Shown in pieces: positions 18,355 through 27,977 of a stretch of 64,000 nt of DNA (position 1 is the stretch's first letter; the number at the start of each line of letters is the position of its first letter). Origin of the DNA: Euryarchaeota archaeon UBA443 (lineage in GTDB: Archaea > Thermoplasmatota > Poseidoniia > Poseidoniales > Poseidoniaceae); assembly GCA_002499195.1 (NCBI GenBank), contig DAKS01000018.1, positions 10,161-74,160 of the forward strand, given 5' to 3'. A program made the translations under genes and the position numbers. Below the pieces are notes generated by a model, which saw only the letters and a program-made list of their open reading frames with translations, was not told the DNA's origin and did not search any database.

Positions 18355-19341
18355 ATGCGAAGGGTCGCTGTTACCGATGGTATGGCACAAGAAGCGGTCA
18401 AGAAACTTGAGCAAGCTGGTTGTGAAGTCGTTCAAGATTTCATTGAGCATGATGTTCTCGTTGCTGGTGCACTTGCTGATTTTGATGCGATTATCGTACG
18501 CAGTGCAACAAAAATAACCGAAGAGATGTTGAATAAAAGTCAACCACGTTTGAAGGTCGTTGCACGGGCAGGAGTTGGAGTTGACAATATCGATATCAGG
18601 GCAGCATCTGAACTGGGAGTACCTGTTGTTAATGCACCGCGAGCAAGCACTCAAAGCGTTGTAGAACTTACTATTGGACATTTACTCGGCTCACTCCGAT
18701 TTATTCCAAGAGCTGATCGTTCACTACGTTCTGGAGAGTGGGCGAAAAAAGAACTGAAAGGAACAGAACTTTTTGGCAAAAGGTTAGGACTTATTGGCTT
18801 TGGAAGAATCGCTCAAGGTGTTGCTAGAGTAGCCCAAGCATTTGGCATGGAAGTACATTCATACGATCCCTATCTTCCATTATCCGTCGCCAAAAAAGCG
18901 GATGTTACCATGCACAAAAATGTAGACAATCTCTTCAAAACATGTACGCATATTTCCATCCACTGCAATTTGACGGAAGAGACACATCATCTCATCAACA
19001 AAAAGCGAATTGAGATGATGCCTGGAGTCGATCCATTCAACCTCAAGTGTGGTAACCACATCGTTAACTGTGCACGCGGAGGTATTGTAGACGAAGATGC
19101 AGCGTTTGCAGCGCTAAAGTCCGGTCAACTATCGTCACTTGCACTCGATGTTTTTGAACACGAACCAGTTGATGCATCATCTCCACTTCTCCAACATCAG
19201 AACTTCCATGGAACGCCTCACATTGGTGCTGCAACAATCGAAGCACAACGTCGCGTGGGATTGGATATTGTTGATGCAGTCCTTGCCGTTCTCAATGGTG
19301 GAATGGCTGAAACAACTGTTAATCGAAAAGATATCGTTTGA
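18355..19341 (+). CDS. serA: D-3-phosphoglycerate dehydrogenase-like (SerA)
   Basis: A 328-residue D-2-hydroxyacid dehydrogenase. It has the NAD-binding motif GLIGFGRIAQGVAR around 144-157, Arg in HIVNCARGGIVDEDA around 235-249, a Glu in LDVFEHEPVD and the His of HIGAATIEAQ. It most resembles phosphoglycerate dehydrogenase, the first step of serine synthesis, and lacks the C-terminal ACT/regulatory domains of long SerA forms. glyA, which uses serine, is also in this window. Other 2-hydroxyacid substrates are possible. dinB follows after 49 bases. Confidence 0.82.
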   Translation: MRRVAVTDGMAQEAVKKLEQAGCEVVQDFIEHDVLVAGALADFDAIIVRSATKITEEMLNKSQPRLKVVARAGVGVDNIDIRAASELGVPVVNAPRASTQSVVELTIGHLLGSLRFIPRADRSLRSGEWAKKELKGTELFGKRLGLIGFGRIAQGVARVAQAFGMEVHSYDPYLPLSVAKKADVTMHKNVDNLFKTCTHISIHCNLTEETHHLINKKRIEMMPGVDPFNLKCGNHIVNCARGGIVDEDAAFAALKSGQLSSLALDVFEHEPVDASSPLLQHQNFHGTPHIGAATIEAQRRVGLDIVDAVLAVLNGGMAETTVNRKDIV

Positions 19342-19390
19342 ACCATTACTTCAACCACTGATTCTTGAAGAAGTGATCAAAAAATGAGGG

Positions 19391-20539
19391 ATGAATTTCA
19401 AACACTGTCGCCAAGTGTATCGATGTGTGCGTGAAGAACGAATCATCATTCATTGCGACCTTGATGCCTTTTTCGCGTCGGTTGAAATTCTTCATCACGG
19501 ATTTCCAGAAGATGAACCTCTGATCATTGGTTCAGATCCAATGCAAGGACGTGGCCGAGGGATTGTATCAACCTGTAATTATGCAGCACGTGAATATGGT
19601 GTTCGGTCTGCAATGCCGATCTCAGAAGCATGGCGACGCTGCCCCGGACACCCTTTTGGACCGGCACGATTCATTCGTGGAACACGCTCCCTGTATTCTA
19701 TGGCTTCTCGCCGAGTGATGAAATTACTTCGAAATGATTCTGACAAATTCGAGCAAGCAAGTATCGATGAAGCATATTTGGATGTTACCAAAATCGTTGA
19801 AGGAGATTGGGATGAAGCGATGGCACTTGCGAGACGTTTGCAACGAACAATCCACGAGAGAGTCGGGTTAACTGCTTCTTTTGGCATTGGACCAACTAGA
19901 ATTGTCGCTAAGATGTCCTCAGAAGTGAATAAACCCAATGGGATTCATCGAGTTTTACCCGATGAAATTACAGATTTTTTTGAAGCTAGATCGGTACGTG
20001 AAGTGCCAGGTATTGGTCCAAAGACAGCGAATGTTCTCGCCGAATGGGGTATAACTACGATGGATGAAGCTGTTGAAATGGGAGAACTTGCCTTATCGAG
20101 AATGACATCTAAGCGCTTTGCATCTTGGCTTTTGCAAGTTGTTGAGGGTTCAACATCAAACGACATTAGTCCTCTAAGATCTCGTCGTTCAATTGGAAAA
20201 GAACGAACTTTTTCCGAAGATCAAAGTGATCATGAACATGTGCTTGAACTATTGCAACAATTAACGGTGGGTGTTCTGAAAAAAGCACGGACTGAAGGAA
20301 TTGCTGGCCGCCTTGCTGAAGTCAAAATTCGATACACTGGATTTGAAACCCACACGCATGGACGTTCAATTCCAGTTGCTATGGATGATACTGATGTCTT
20401 TCTGCGACAAGTACGTCGTCTATTTGCTGAGAACGTTCATCAAGACGAAAAAATACGATTGATTGGTTTTCGTTTAGGCCAACTTGAAGAATTGGATACA
20501 CGCCAAACAACGTTGGCGTTCGATGAAGAATCAGAGTAA
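19391..20539 (+). CDS. dinB: DNA polymerase IV (Y-family, DinB)
   Basis: A 382-residue translesion polymerase. Catalytic motifs are HCDLDAFFASVE around residues 22-33 and ASIDEAYLDVT around 117-127. The YAAREYGVRSAMP finger motif and a helix-hairpin-helix region (VPGIGPKTANVLAEWGI) are followed by the little-finger domain. No clear PCNA-binding box is visible at the C-terminus, which ends TTLAFDEESE. The start may be the GTG at 19427, which would remove 12 residues of atypical N-terminus. The 3' end overlaps valS by 9 bases, tail to tail. Confidence 0.92.
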   Translation: MNFKHCRQVYRCVREERIIIHCDLDAFFASVEILHHGFPEDEPLIIGSDPMQGRGRGIVSTCNYAAREYGVRSAMPISEAWRRCPGHPFGPARFIRGTRSLYSMASRRVMKLLRNDSDKFEQASIDEAYLDVTKIVEGDWDEAMALARRLQRTIHERVGLTASFGIGPTRIVAKMSSEVNKPNGIHRVLPDEITDFFEARSVREVPGIGPKTANVLAEWGITTMDEAVEMGELALSRMTSKRFASWLLQVVEGSTSNDISPLRSRRSIGKERTFSEDQSDHEHVLELLQQLTVGVLKKARTEGIAGRLAEVKIRYTGFETHTHGRSIPVAMDDTDVFLRQVRRLFAENVHQDEKIRLIGFRLGQLEELDTRQTTLAFDEESE

Positions 20540-23047
20540 CTTATGCATTCGAGTCAGCGTTTCACGGAATTCTTCAAGAGAATCAGGGATGTTAATTCCC
20601 TCAATTTCTGCATTGAGTGACAATCCGTTTTCCTTTTTCGTCTTCCAGACTTCACTGTTGAAAGCTTCAATATCTGAAGTCTTTGCATTCAAATCAGATT
20701 GTATGGCCGGTAGTTGTGGGAAAGCATCCACATCAACGGCGCTTTCACCATACAGTGTCATCGAGATGTGATGGCAGAAGAAAGGACATACTGGGCTAAA
20801 TGCTGCAAGGAAATCTTTCAAAATTAGGTGAATGGTCCATGCTGCATGTTCATCACCATCGTAAAGTCGTGATTTTGCCATCTCCAACCAATGTGAAGGT
20901 AGGACTCCAGTTCCAAAAGTCTTGAGTGCCTGTGTTGCAGTGTAGATGTCAAGATCTTTCCAAGCACCTTCAGCTGTGGTCATCATCGCCGCAAATTCAG
21001 ACTTAATCCATTGATCTTCAATCGGGTATGGAGTAGAAGGTTCTTGTTCAGGACATTCAAATTGACTAGCAAAACGAGCTACATTGAAAATCTTAGTTAG
21101 GACACCAAAATACTTCGATTCAATCTCTTCTGGGTTGATGTGGAAGTCGTCTCCGACCTGCGCTTCACAAGCCTTCCATAAACGGAAACATTCGCTCCCA
21201 ATCTTGTTGGCTTTTAGATTGACAGAGCCATCAGGTCCGCGAACTTTCCATGCACCCGTACGACCACCTGATCCACATTCTAGAACGCTATCTGCATCAA
21301 TACCGTTGCCAAGAGATTTCGACATCTTTCGTCCCCATGGGTCCATTCCCAATCCATCGATCCAAACGTGTTTGAATCCTGGTTGTTCTAGGAGAAGTGC
21401 AGATTTGAGCAGTGTGTAATACAACCAAGTTCGAACAATTTCTTTGCCTTGAGGCCGTAATGCTGTTGGAAAAGCCTTCTCAAAAACATCTGGCCGGTTC
21501 AAGTATCCACTCACGAATAGATTTGAGTTGGATGAATCCATCCACGTATCAAACACCTTTTCTTCTCCACGAATTTGCCCCATTTCAGCTTGGAGTTCTG
21601 AATATGCACCAACATCTTCTCGAGTATTTCTAAGCAAGACCCGAGATCCTTCTGGAGGAGAATCCTTCCATGGTTGAACATACTGGCCTACAGGAGGGAC
21701 AATGATGTGTGTTTCATCTTCAGAATACCAGATTGGAATTTCCGTATGATACCAACGACGTCGCGAAATTGGCCAATCGATGCTGATGTTTTCCATCCAG
21801 TCCAACAAAAATTGGCGATTACGAGGAGGATGGAACTCGATGTCCTCAATCAACTCAAGCATCTTATCTTGAATATGTGTTTGGCGAACATACCATTCCT
21901 TGAGTAGGATGATCTCTACAGGATTCTTCCCCCGTTCTGAAACTGGAATTTCTTGTTGGCGCTCCTCGATGGAAACAATGTTTTCATCCGATTCCAACAT
22001 CTCGATCGCTTTGGCCCTTGCATCAAGAACAGTCAATCCTGAAAGCGGTCCTGATATTGAAGTCATGCAGCCATTCAAATCGATTGCTTGGAAAGGAGTA
22101 AGTCCGAGTTCTCTGAAGACAGCAACGTCGTTTTGGTCACCAAAGGAACAGACCATCAAGATACCACTGCCGAATTCAGATTTAACGGAGGGATGTGTCT
22201 GAATTTCAACTGATTTGCCCCGTTCATCTACTGGCATTGGCAAATTTACGCGTTTTCCGACGAGATGTTGGTATCTTTCATCATCAGGGTGAACGACAAC
22301 AACTCCACATGCACAAATCATTTCAGGTCGAGTTGTTGAAATAACGAGTTCTTCGCCATCTTCTGTTTTCCATCGAACATCGACAAGTTTCGTCATACGT
22401 TGAATTCGTTCAACCTCAGCATCAGCAATTGTCGTCCCCTCTACCGGGTCGTAGATGTTTGGTCGCAAATCCTCTACAATGTCTCCTTTTTTGAAGAGTT
22501 CAATGAAAATTGATTGAGTAACGGAGCGATAATCTGGTGCATCGGTGAGGTATTCGGCTGCAAAATCACAGGATAATCCTACACGAGCAGCAGTTTTACG
22601 CATAGCTTGTGTAAACGTTTCAATGGTCTCTCGACAGAGGTTAAGAAATTCCGCCCTATCATACGTTTTCATTTTCCGTTTGGTGTTTTTCTCAACGGTA
22701 AATTCAATGTTTATTCCGTTTCGATCAACGCCCCAGGGGAAATAAACCTCCTTTCCGAGCAAACGTTGCGAACGTGCCAATACATCGATCATCGAATATT
22801 GTGCAACGGCTCCGATGTGCCATGTCCCTGAAGGATATGGCGGTGGAGTGTCGATGACAAAGATTGGTTTTCCACTTTCAGGTTTGAATCCGTATCGGTT
22901 TTGATAGGCACCTTCATCGGCGTAGTGTTCTTCTTGAATTTTCTTTTCGAGGTCGATTGACCATCGCTTGTTTGGAAGTCGAGGCGTCCCCATGCTTAAC
23001 ACCGGCCCTGCCCCCTGTGACCGGGGTGGTCCAGTCACTCCTGTCAT
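20531..23047 (-). CDS. valS: Valyl-tRNA synthetase
   Basis: An 838-residue class I synthetase. The HIGH-like signature is SGTWHIGA near residue 77, preceded by VIDTPPPYPSG. The CP1 editing domain has ISTTRPEMICACGVVVVHP, and KMSKS is exact (GRKMSKSLGNGID) near residue 573. The C-terminal anticodon-binding domain follows, without the long coiled-coil arm of bacterial ValRS, which fits the archaeal form. Starts at 23047 (ATG) or at Met19 (22993) are both possible, as the first 20 residues are Gly/Pro-rich and unconserved in look. Confidence 0.95.
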   Translation of the reverse strand: MTGVTGPPRSQGAGPVLSMGTPRLPNKRWSIDLEKKIQEEHYADEGAYQNRYGFKPESGKPIFVIDTPPPYPSGTWHIGAVAQYSMIDVLARSQRLLGKEVYFPWGVDRNGINIEFTVEKNTKRKMKTYDRAEFLNLCRETIETFTQAMRKTAARVGLSCDFAAEYLTDAPDYRSVTQSIFIELFKKGDIVEDLRPNIYDPVEGTTIADAEVERIQRMTKLVDVRWKTEDGEELVISTTRPEMICACGVVVVHPDDERYQHLVGKRVNLPMPVDERGKSVEIQTHPSVKSEFGSGILMVCSFGDQNDVAVFRELGLTPFQAIDLNGCMTSISGPLSGLTVLDARAKAIEMLESDENIVSIEERQQEIPVSERGKNPVEIILLKEWYVRQTHIQDKMLELIEDIEFHPPRNRQFLLDWMENISIDWPISRRRWYHTEIPIWYSEDETHIIVPPVGQYVQPWKDSPPEGSRVLLRNTREDVGAYSELQAEMGQIRGEEKVFDTWMDSSNSNLFVSGYLNRPDVFEKAFPTALRPQGKEIVRTWLYYTLLKSALLLEQPGFKHVWIDGLGMDPWGRKMSKSLGNGIDADSVLECGSGGRTGAWKVRGPDGSVNLKANKIGSECFRLWKACEAQVGDDFHINPEEIESKYFGVLTKIFNVARFASQFECPEQEPSTPYPIEDQWIKSEFAAMMTTAEGAWKDLDIYTATQALKTFGTGVLPSHWLEMAKSRLYDGDEHAAWTIHLILKDFLAAFSPVCPFFCHHISMTLYGESAVDVDAFPQLPAIQSDLNAKTSDIEAFNSEVWKTKKENGLSLNAEIEGINIPDSLEEFRETLTRMHKLL

Positions 23048-23127
23048 CGTTGGTTTTTCAACGGTTCCCTCAACAACTGTACGGCAATTCTTTCAATGAA
23101 TGACTCAAGGGAGTGTTGGGTTCCACC

Positions 23128-26100
23128 ATGTCGGATGACGTTGAAGACCAAACATCATCCTCAAATGGGGACGAAGTTGGACGCATTCAGGCAATTGCTG
23201 ATTATGGTCGAAATAAGATGCGTGTTGCCTCAGTTGACATTTCCGCCCGTGTTCGAGACTTCAATGCCAAGAAAGCAGTAGATGCAGTTCTTGATGCCCC
23301 TAAGAGATTGAAACGTGAATGGCAAAAATCTGGTGCAACAGGAGTTATTACAAGATTTCCGATCGCAACTGTTGCCCTATTTTTGATGATCACATTGTAT
23401 TTTGTTACAACCTCTGGATTCCTCGATGATACACGATTCGATAATGATCCAAACGAACCTGCCCTCAATGTCAACGGTGATATGGAAGTTTATCTGCCAG
23501 ATGGAAGCGAAGTCAAAGAACTAATTGGTAAAGTCGAAGAAGATTGGACAACTAATGTCATGGTTATTTACATTGAGTCCGATAAAAATAATATCACTGA
23601 CCAACGTATTCTTCAGGAGATAAGTTACGTTGAAAAGAACATCAACCCTTACGTTTCAGATAACGAGAGTGATGATGTCATTTACATCCTGTCAATTTCA
23701 ACGGTGCTTAAAGAAATCAATTCCAGTCTTCCTCGTGTTAGAGATGCGTTCATCACTGAACTTGGTCAACAATGCCCTTCATTCCAAGAAGTCTGTGAAA
23801 ATTTTGCTGCAAATGTTAACACTGCGCTTTCTGCAGGGGATGATCAATTTGCAGGTGGGTATGAGATACCCTCACAGACAACTATCGATCTCATCATCGG
23901 TGAGATGTATGAAAATGATGGCTCCCCTACACCAGGTCTTGACAAATTAGCACGTAATACAAATGCATGCAGTGGTCAACCTGGAGTCGATGATGCAGAT
24001 GACAACGGTTGTTTTGCTGGAGAGGATCTCAAACTTGACCGTGCAATTATGGCTGTTGCTGTTGTTGATACCGTTGAAGCAAAGGACATCATTAAAGCCA
24101 CTCAAGAGCGATTGGACAATATATCGATCGAACAACGCCCGTGTGAATTCGATCAAAATGGTAACCCTGCCAATGCGGATCGGTGCACATGGGAAGACCT
24201 AGGTCTCAAGATGACGCTTACAGGGCCTGTTCCTATCACGAACTCCGTTACGGAATTCTCATTTCGCCTCTTTTGGGAAATCTTCCCAATGGCTGTTGTT
24301 CTCGTAGCACTTGGATTGTTCGTCTTCCACTCTGACTTACTTCAAGCAGGTATTTCTGGTATTCGTCCTATCCAAGGTATCAAAGTTGTAATCATTGCAG
24401 GTCTACCGACGCTTTGTGCAGTATTTTGGACGTTAGGCATTATTGGAGCATCAAATTTTGAAGTTACAATGACCGTCATTATTGTAGGTCCTATTCTTCT
24501 TGCGCTCGGTGTTTCTTACGGGCTTCACATCACCAATCGCTATGCGGAAGAAGAAGGAAGTCGAAGTGAAAAGATGAAAGCTTCCATGCAATCGACAGGA
24601 AGGGCAGTATTTTTGTCCGCAGTAACAACCGTAATTGGTTTCATTTCTCTGATATTCACTCCGATGGCACCGATTCAAACAGTTGGAATCGCTCTTTCTG
24701 GAGGAATTGTCATCGTGTATATTCTAACGATGTTCATGGTTCCAAATTTGACACTAATTTTGGACCTTCGTAAGCCCAAACATCCACCATTGAAGGTGTT
24801 TGATGCTGCAGTTGATGTTCCTGTCAAACGTAACACAAGCGTCATTGCTTTCTTCCTCATTCTGGTTTTGGTTTCAGCAACTTTAGGTCAATCCAATGTT
24901 GAGGAAAATATCGATTTACTTGGAATGGCACCTGAAGGTGAGCAACCAGTCATCAAAATGAAACAGTATAGTCGTGAGTTTAACGCAGGTCAGATTGGAA
25001 TGATATTGGTTCATGCCAACGTTTCCGGGGATGTAACGGATAACGATCCTACCAACGATGATCCCGCTCAAAATTTGAAAATTATTGACGGTCTTGAACG
25101 CAATATCAACACTATCGATGATGCATCGGCCGTGTCTGTTGTGTTTCTTATGAAGGCTACAGGACTTGCTCCTACTCTTTCTAGTCAACCAATTCTTGAA
25201 CAGATTCAAGAATTGCCAGGGTACGAATTTCTACCAGAGGATGTACGGGACACTTTCGAAGTTTTGTTGAATCAGCAAGTGACGCAGGGTGCTACATTCT
25301 GGGACTTACTAACAACACCTGAAGAATTTGGACTACCTGGTTCAACACAAAGTCAAATATTCCTCTTGGATGTCTTTTACTCCTCATTAACAAAAGAAAT
25401 GCGTGAGATTTTCATTAATTCGGATTATGATAGGACTTTGATTTACATCGATATGCCGTTTATTCCTGTTGCTGATACAGCCGTTGCAGTCGAGCAAATT
25501 AACGAATATTCTGAAGGATTCCAAGGCACGCACCAAGAGCGTGCGGAAAAGTTGACTGGAGTTGCTGCAACTGCTATTGAAGTAAACAAGTTGATCGTCG
25601 ATTCTCAGTGGACCTCGCTTGGATTTGCAATTATTCTCACTTTGATTGTTTTGGCCGTCGTATTCCGAGACATTCGTTATTCACTTCTAACGACTTCTCC
25701 AGTCATTGCCACCGTTGCCTTGCAGTGGTTGGTGATGTGGCAAATGGACGTTCCTTTGTCATTGGTTACTGTCATGATCGGTTCGATTCTCGTTGGGGTA
25801 GGTGTTGACTTCTCTATTCACATCGCCAATCGTATTCGCGAACTTGGAGGAGGAATTGAAGCGATTCGTTCTGCAGCAGTAGGTACTGGAATGTCTTTGT
25901 TTGAAGCAGCTGTTGTAACCTCGCTCGGAATGTTTACTGCTTATCAGATTCCAATTCCTGAGATCAAACCTTTCGTAACTGTAATCCTCATATTGCTTTG
26001 GGTTGCTGCGGCAAGTGCATTGTTCCTGTTACCTGCTATCTTTGTAACTTTGGAGAAATTTGGAATTGGCGTTGTTGGTGGCCCCTCTGCTATGTCAAGA

Positions 26101-26190
26101 CGTCTTGGCCTTGGTAAAATGAAAGCAGATCATCCTGATGCCCTCGAAGCGGTTCTTGTTGTTGATTCTAAGAATAAAGAAGCGTGGTGA
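23128..26190 (+). CDS. RND superfamily exporter (MMPL/HpnN-like)
   Basis: A 1020-residue membrane protein with the duplicated RND layout. A TM near residue 80 is followed by a ~250-residue external loop and a block of about five TM helices (about 380-560). The unit then repeats with a second TM, a second external loop (about 600-800) and a final five-TM block. The sterol-sensing-like segments LLALGVSYGLHITNRYAEE and ILVGVGVDFSIHIANRIREL are typical of archaeal/bacterial MMPL-type transporters that move lipids or hydrophobic compounds. The N-terminal ~70 residues are cytosolic and polar. The cargo is unknown. The ATG at 23128 is used; a TTG five codons earlier is in frame. Confidence 0.85.
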   Translation: MSDDVEDQTSSSNGDEVGRIQAIADYGRNKMRVASVDISARVRDFNAKKAVDAVLDAPKRLKREWQKSGATGVITRFPIATVALFLMITLYFVTTSGFLDDTRFDNDPNEPALNVNGDMEVYLPDGSEVKELIGKVEEDWTTNVMVIYIESDKNNITDQRILQEISYVEKNINPYVSDNESDDVIYILSISTVLKEINSSLPRVRDAFITELGQQCPSFQEVCENFAANVNTALSAGDDQFAGGYEIPSQTTIDLIIGEMYENDGSPTPGLDKLARNTNACSGQPGVDDADDNGCFAGEDLKLDRAIMAVAVVDTVEAKDIIKATQERLDNISIEQRPCEFDQNGNPANADRCTWEDLGLKMTLTGPVPITNSVTEFSFRLFWEIFPMAVVLVALGLFVFHSDLLQAGISGIRPIQGIKVVIIAGLPTLCAVFWTLGIIGASNFEVTMTVIIVGPILLALGVSYGLHITNRYAEEEGSRSEKMKASMQSTGRAVFLSAVTTVIGFISLIFTPMAPIQTVGIALSGGIVIVYILTMFMVPNLTLILDLRKPKHPPLKVFDAAVDVPVKRNTSVIAFFLILVLVSATLGQSNVEENIDLLGMAPEGEQPVIKMKQYSREFNAGQIGMILVHANVSGDVTDNDPTNDDPAQNLKIIDGLERNINTIDDASAVSVVFLMKATGLAPTLSSQPILEQIQELPGYEFLPEDVRDTFEVLLNQQVTQGATFWDLLTTPEEFGLPGSTQSQIFLLDVFYSSLTKEMREIFINSDYDRTLIYIDMPFIPVADTAVAVEQINEYSEGFQGTHQERAEKLTGVAATAIEVNKLIVDSQWTSLGFAIILTLIVLAVVFRDIRYSLLTTSPVIATVALQWLVMWQMDVPLSLVTVMIGSILVGVGVDFSIHIANRIRELGGGIEAIRSAAVGTGMSLFEAAVVTSLGMFTAYQIPIPEIKPFVTVILILLWVAAASALFLLPAIFVTLEKFGIGVVGGPSAMSRRLGLGKMKADHPDALEAVLVVDSKNKEAW

Positions 26191-26231
26191 AGGCAAGCAA
26201 AGGGATAAGACCTGTACTCCCATGAGGGAAC

Positions 26232-26708
26232 ATGGTCAAGTATTGGTTGATGAAATCGGAACTAGATGTTTATCCATATTCACAACTTGTCGCTGATGGG
26301 AAGACCCACTGGGACGGTGTTCGCAACTATCAGGCAAGAAATATGATGCGTGATGAAATGAAGGTTGGCGATCTAATTCTCTATTATCACTCAAATTGTA
26401 AGCCACCACATGTGGCGGGAATTGCCAAGGTTTGTCGAGAAGGATATGGTGATTTTACTTCTTGGGATTCCTCATCAAAATACTTTGATGAGAAATCGAC
26501 ACCGGACAACCCACGATGGTTCATGGTAGATATCGAACCTATTTGTGAACTTGAAACGACGGTTGCATTAAACGCTGTTCGAGAGGAAGGGGCTCTTTCT
26601 GATATGTTGTTGATTCGTCGTGGTCAACGACTTTCTATTCAACCCGTGCAAGAAAATGAATTCAAGCACATTTGCCAGATGGGTGGTGTCAATTTCTCTC
26701 AACTTTAG
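26232..26708 (+). CDS. EVE (PUA-like) domain protein
   Basis: A 158-residue single-domain EVE protein of the THYN1 type: MVKYWLMKSELDVYPYSQL, WDGVRNYQARNMMRDEMKVGDLILYYHSNCKPPHVAGIA, then the DPRWFMVDIE-like stretch NPRWFMVDIEP. EVE proteins bind modified bases in DNA or RNA through an aromatic pocket. It sits 41 bases after the exporter gene and its end is only 11 bases before the aminotransferase start, so it may be co-transcribed with that gene. A housekeeping RNA role is as likely as defence; no restriction genes are nearby. Confidence 0.88.
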   Translation: MVKYWLMKSELDVYPYSQLVADGKTHWDGVRNYQARNMMRDEMKVGDLILYYHSNCKPPHVAGIAKVCREGYGDFTSWDSSSKYFDEKSTPDNPRWFMVDIEPICELETTVALNAVREEGALSDMLLIRRGQRLSIQPVQENEFKHICQMGGVNFSQL

Positions 26709-26719
26709 TGGTGCCATTC

Positions 26720-27931
26720 ATGCGAGAGATAAATGCAACAAAACGTTCGCTCAACATTGAGTATGCAATACGTGATGTTGTTGTTCCTGCTACAGAACTT
26801 GAGGCACAAGGTCATTCGATTATCAAACTCAACATTGGAGATCCGATTGCATACCCCGGTCTCCCCACACCTCCTCACATGGTTGAAGCATTTGTAAATG
26901 CACTGAATGATGGCCGAAATGGATACTCTCCGTCTTATGGTTTACCAGAACTTCGTAAGGCAATTGCAAACGATGAGGTTCGAAAGGGTTGGGCTGCTTC
27001 TCCAAGCGATGTTTACGTATGTCATGGAGTAACCGAAGCTTTACAGATTCTATTTCAAGCCACATTGGAGGAAGGAGATCAAGTCCTTGCACCAGGTCCG
27101 CATTATCCACCCTACATGGCTTATCCACAGATGTATGGGGCTGAAACAATCGAATATCGCCTCAACTCCCGCAATGCTTGGTCGCTCGATTTTGAGGATA
27201 TTGAAGAAAAAATGAATGAACATGTTCGCTTATTTGTTTTAATCAATCCTAACAATCCAACAGGGGCAGTGATTGGAAAGGAGGAAATTGATCGATTGTT
27301 GAGCATTCTCGAGGCATGGCCAAATTGTATTCTTGTCGCCGATGAAATCTATGATGGGCTTGATTTTTCGAATCGCCAGGTCAGTGCTGCGAGCCGGTCC
27401 AATTCAATTCCAGTTGTAACGATGAACGGTGTTTCAAAGGTATACTACGCACCAGGATGGAGGATTGGATATATGGCTCTTCACGATCCGCAATCGGCCA
27501 TTGCATCTGTTCGTGACGGAATCGAACGTATTCTCCGTTCACGATTATGTGCTTCAACACCAGCTCAACTTGGATTTTTAGCAGGCCTTGAACAGGACCG
27601 ATCATGGATGGAATCATATTCTAACACGGTCAAACAACGTCGAGATGTATGTTTGGACCGTATTGCAGGTATTCAAGGGCTTGAAGTCGAAGCACCTCAA
27701 GGGGCATTCTACATGTTTGTACGATTAACCGATGAACAGTGGAAAGAGAACGATAAGGAATTTGTCTTGAACCTGCTTCATGAAGAACATGTTCTCCTCG
27801 TGCACGGTTCGGGATTCAGTAAGGACAAGGGCAAGGGGCATGTTCGTCTTGTTTTCCTACCTGATGTTCCAACGTTACATACAGCATTTGACCGAATTGA
27901 TTCATTCCTGCAAAGACATCGTAAGGTCTGA
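26720..27931 (+). CDS. Class I aminotransferase (AlaT/AspC-like)
   Basis: About 403 residues, fold-type I PLP enzyme. Visible features are the substrate-loop motif KLNIGDPIAYPG near residue 40, the YSPSYGLPELRKAIA block, NPNNPTGAVI, and DEIYDGLDFS (PLP Asp). The PLP-Lys region is MNGVSKVYYAPGWRIGYMA, and the C-terminal Arg region is HVRLVFLP. The pattern resembles archaeal alanine-forming aminotransferases (pyruvate/glutamate). The ATG at 26720 is preferred over an in-frame ATG at 26672 that overlaps the EVE gene; a GTG at 26711 is also possible. Confidence 0.87.
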   Translation: MREINATKRSLNIEYAIRDVVVPATELEAQGHSIIKLNIGDPIAYPGLPTPPHMVEAFVNALNDGRNGYSPSYGLPELRKAIANDEVRKGWAASPSDVYVCHGVTEALQILFQATLEEGDQVLAPGPHYPPYMAYPQMYGAETIEYRLNSRNAWSLDFEDIEEKMNEHVRLFVLINPNNPTGAVIGKEEIDRLLSILEAWPNCILVADEIYDGLDFSNRQVSAASRSNSIPVVTMNGVSKVYYAPGWRIGYMALHDPQSAIASVRDGIERILRSRLCASTPAQLGFLAGLEQDRSWMESYSNTVKQRRDVCLDRIAGIQGLEVEAPQGAFYMFVRLTDEQWKENDKEFVLNLLHEEHVLLVHGSGFSKDKGKGHVRLVFLPDVPTLHTAFDRIDSFLQRHRKV

Positions 27932-27977
27932 TGTATGGCGGCGAAGTATTCATCATGAATAATCTCGACCCTGTTTC

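Noticed and set aside
19391..20539. DinB as part of a mobile or SOS cassette
   Set aside because: Neighbours are serA-like and valS; base composition looks like the rest and no LexA-type site was seen.
26232..26708. EVE gene as part of a defence island
   Set aside because: No nuclease, methyltransferase of restriction type or toxin gene is nearby; neighbours are an exporter and an aminotransferase.
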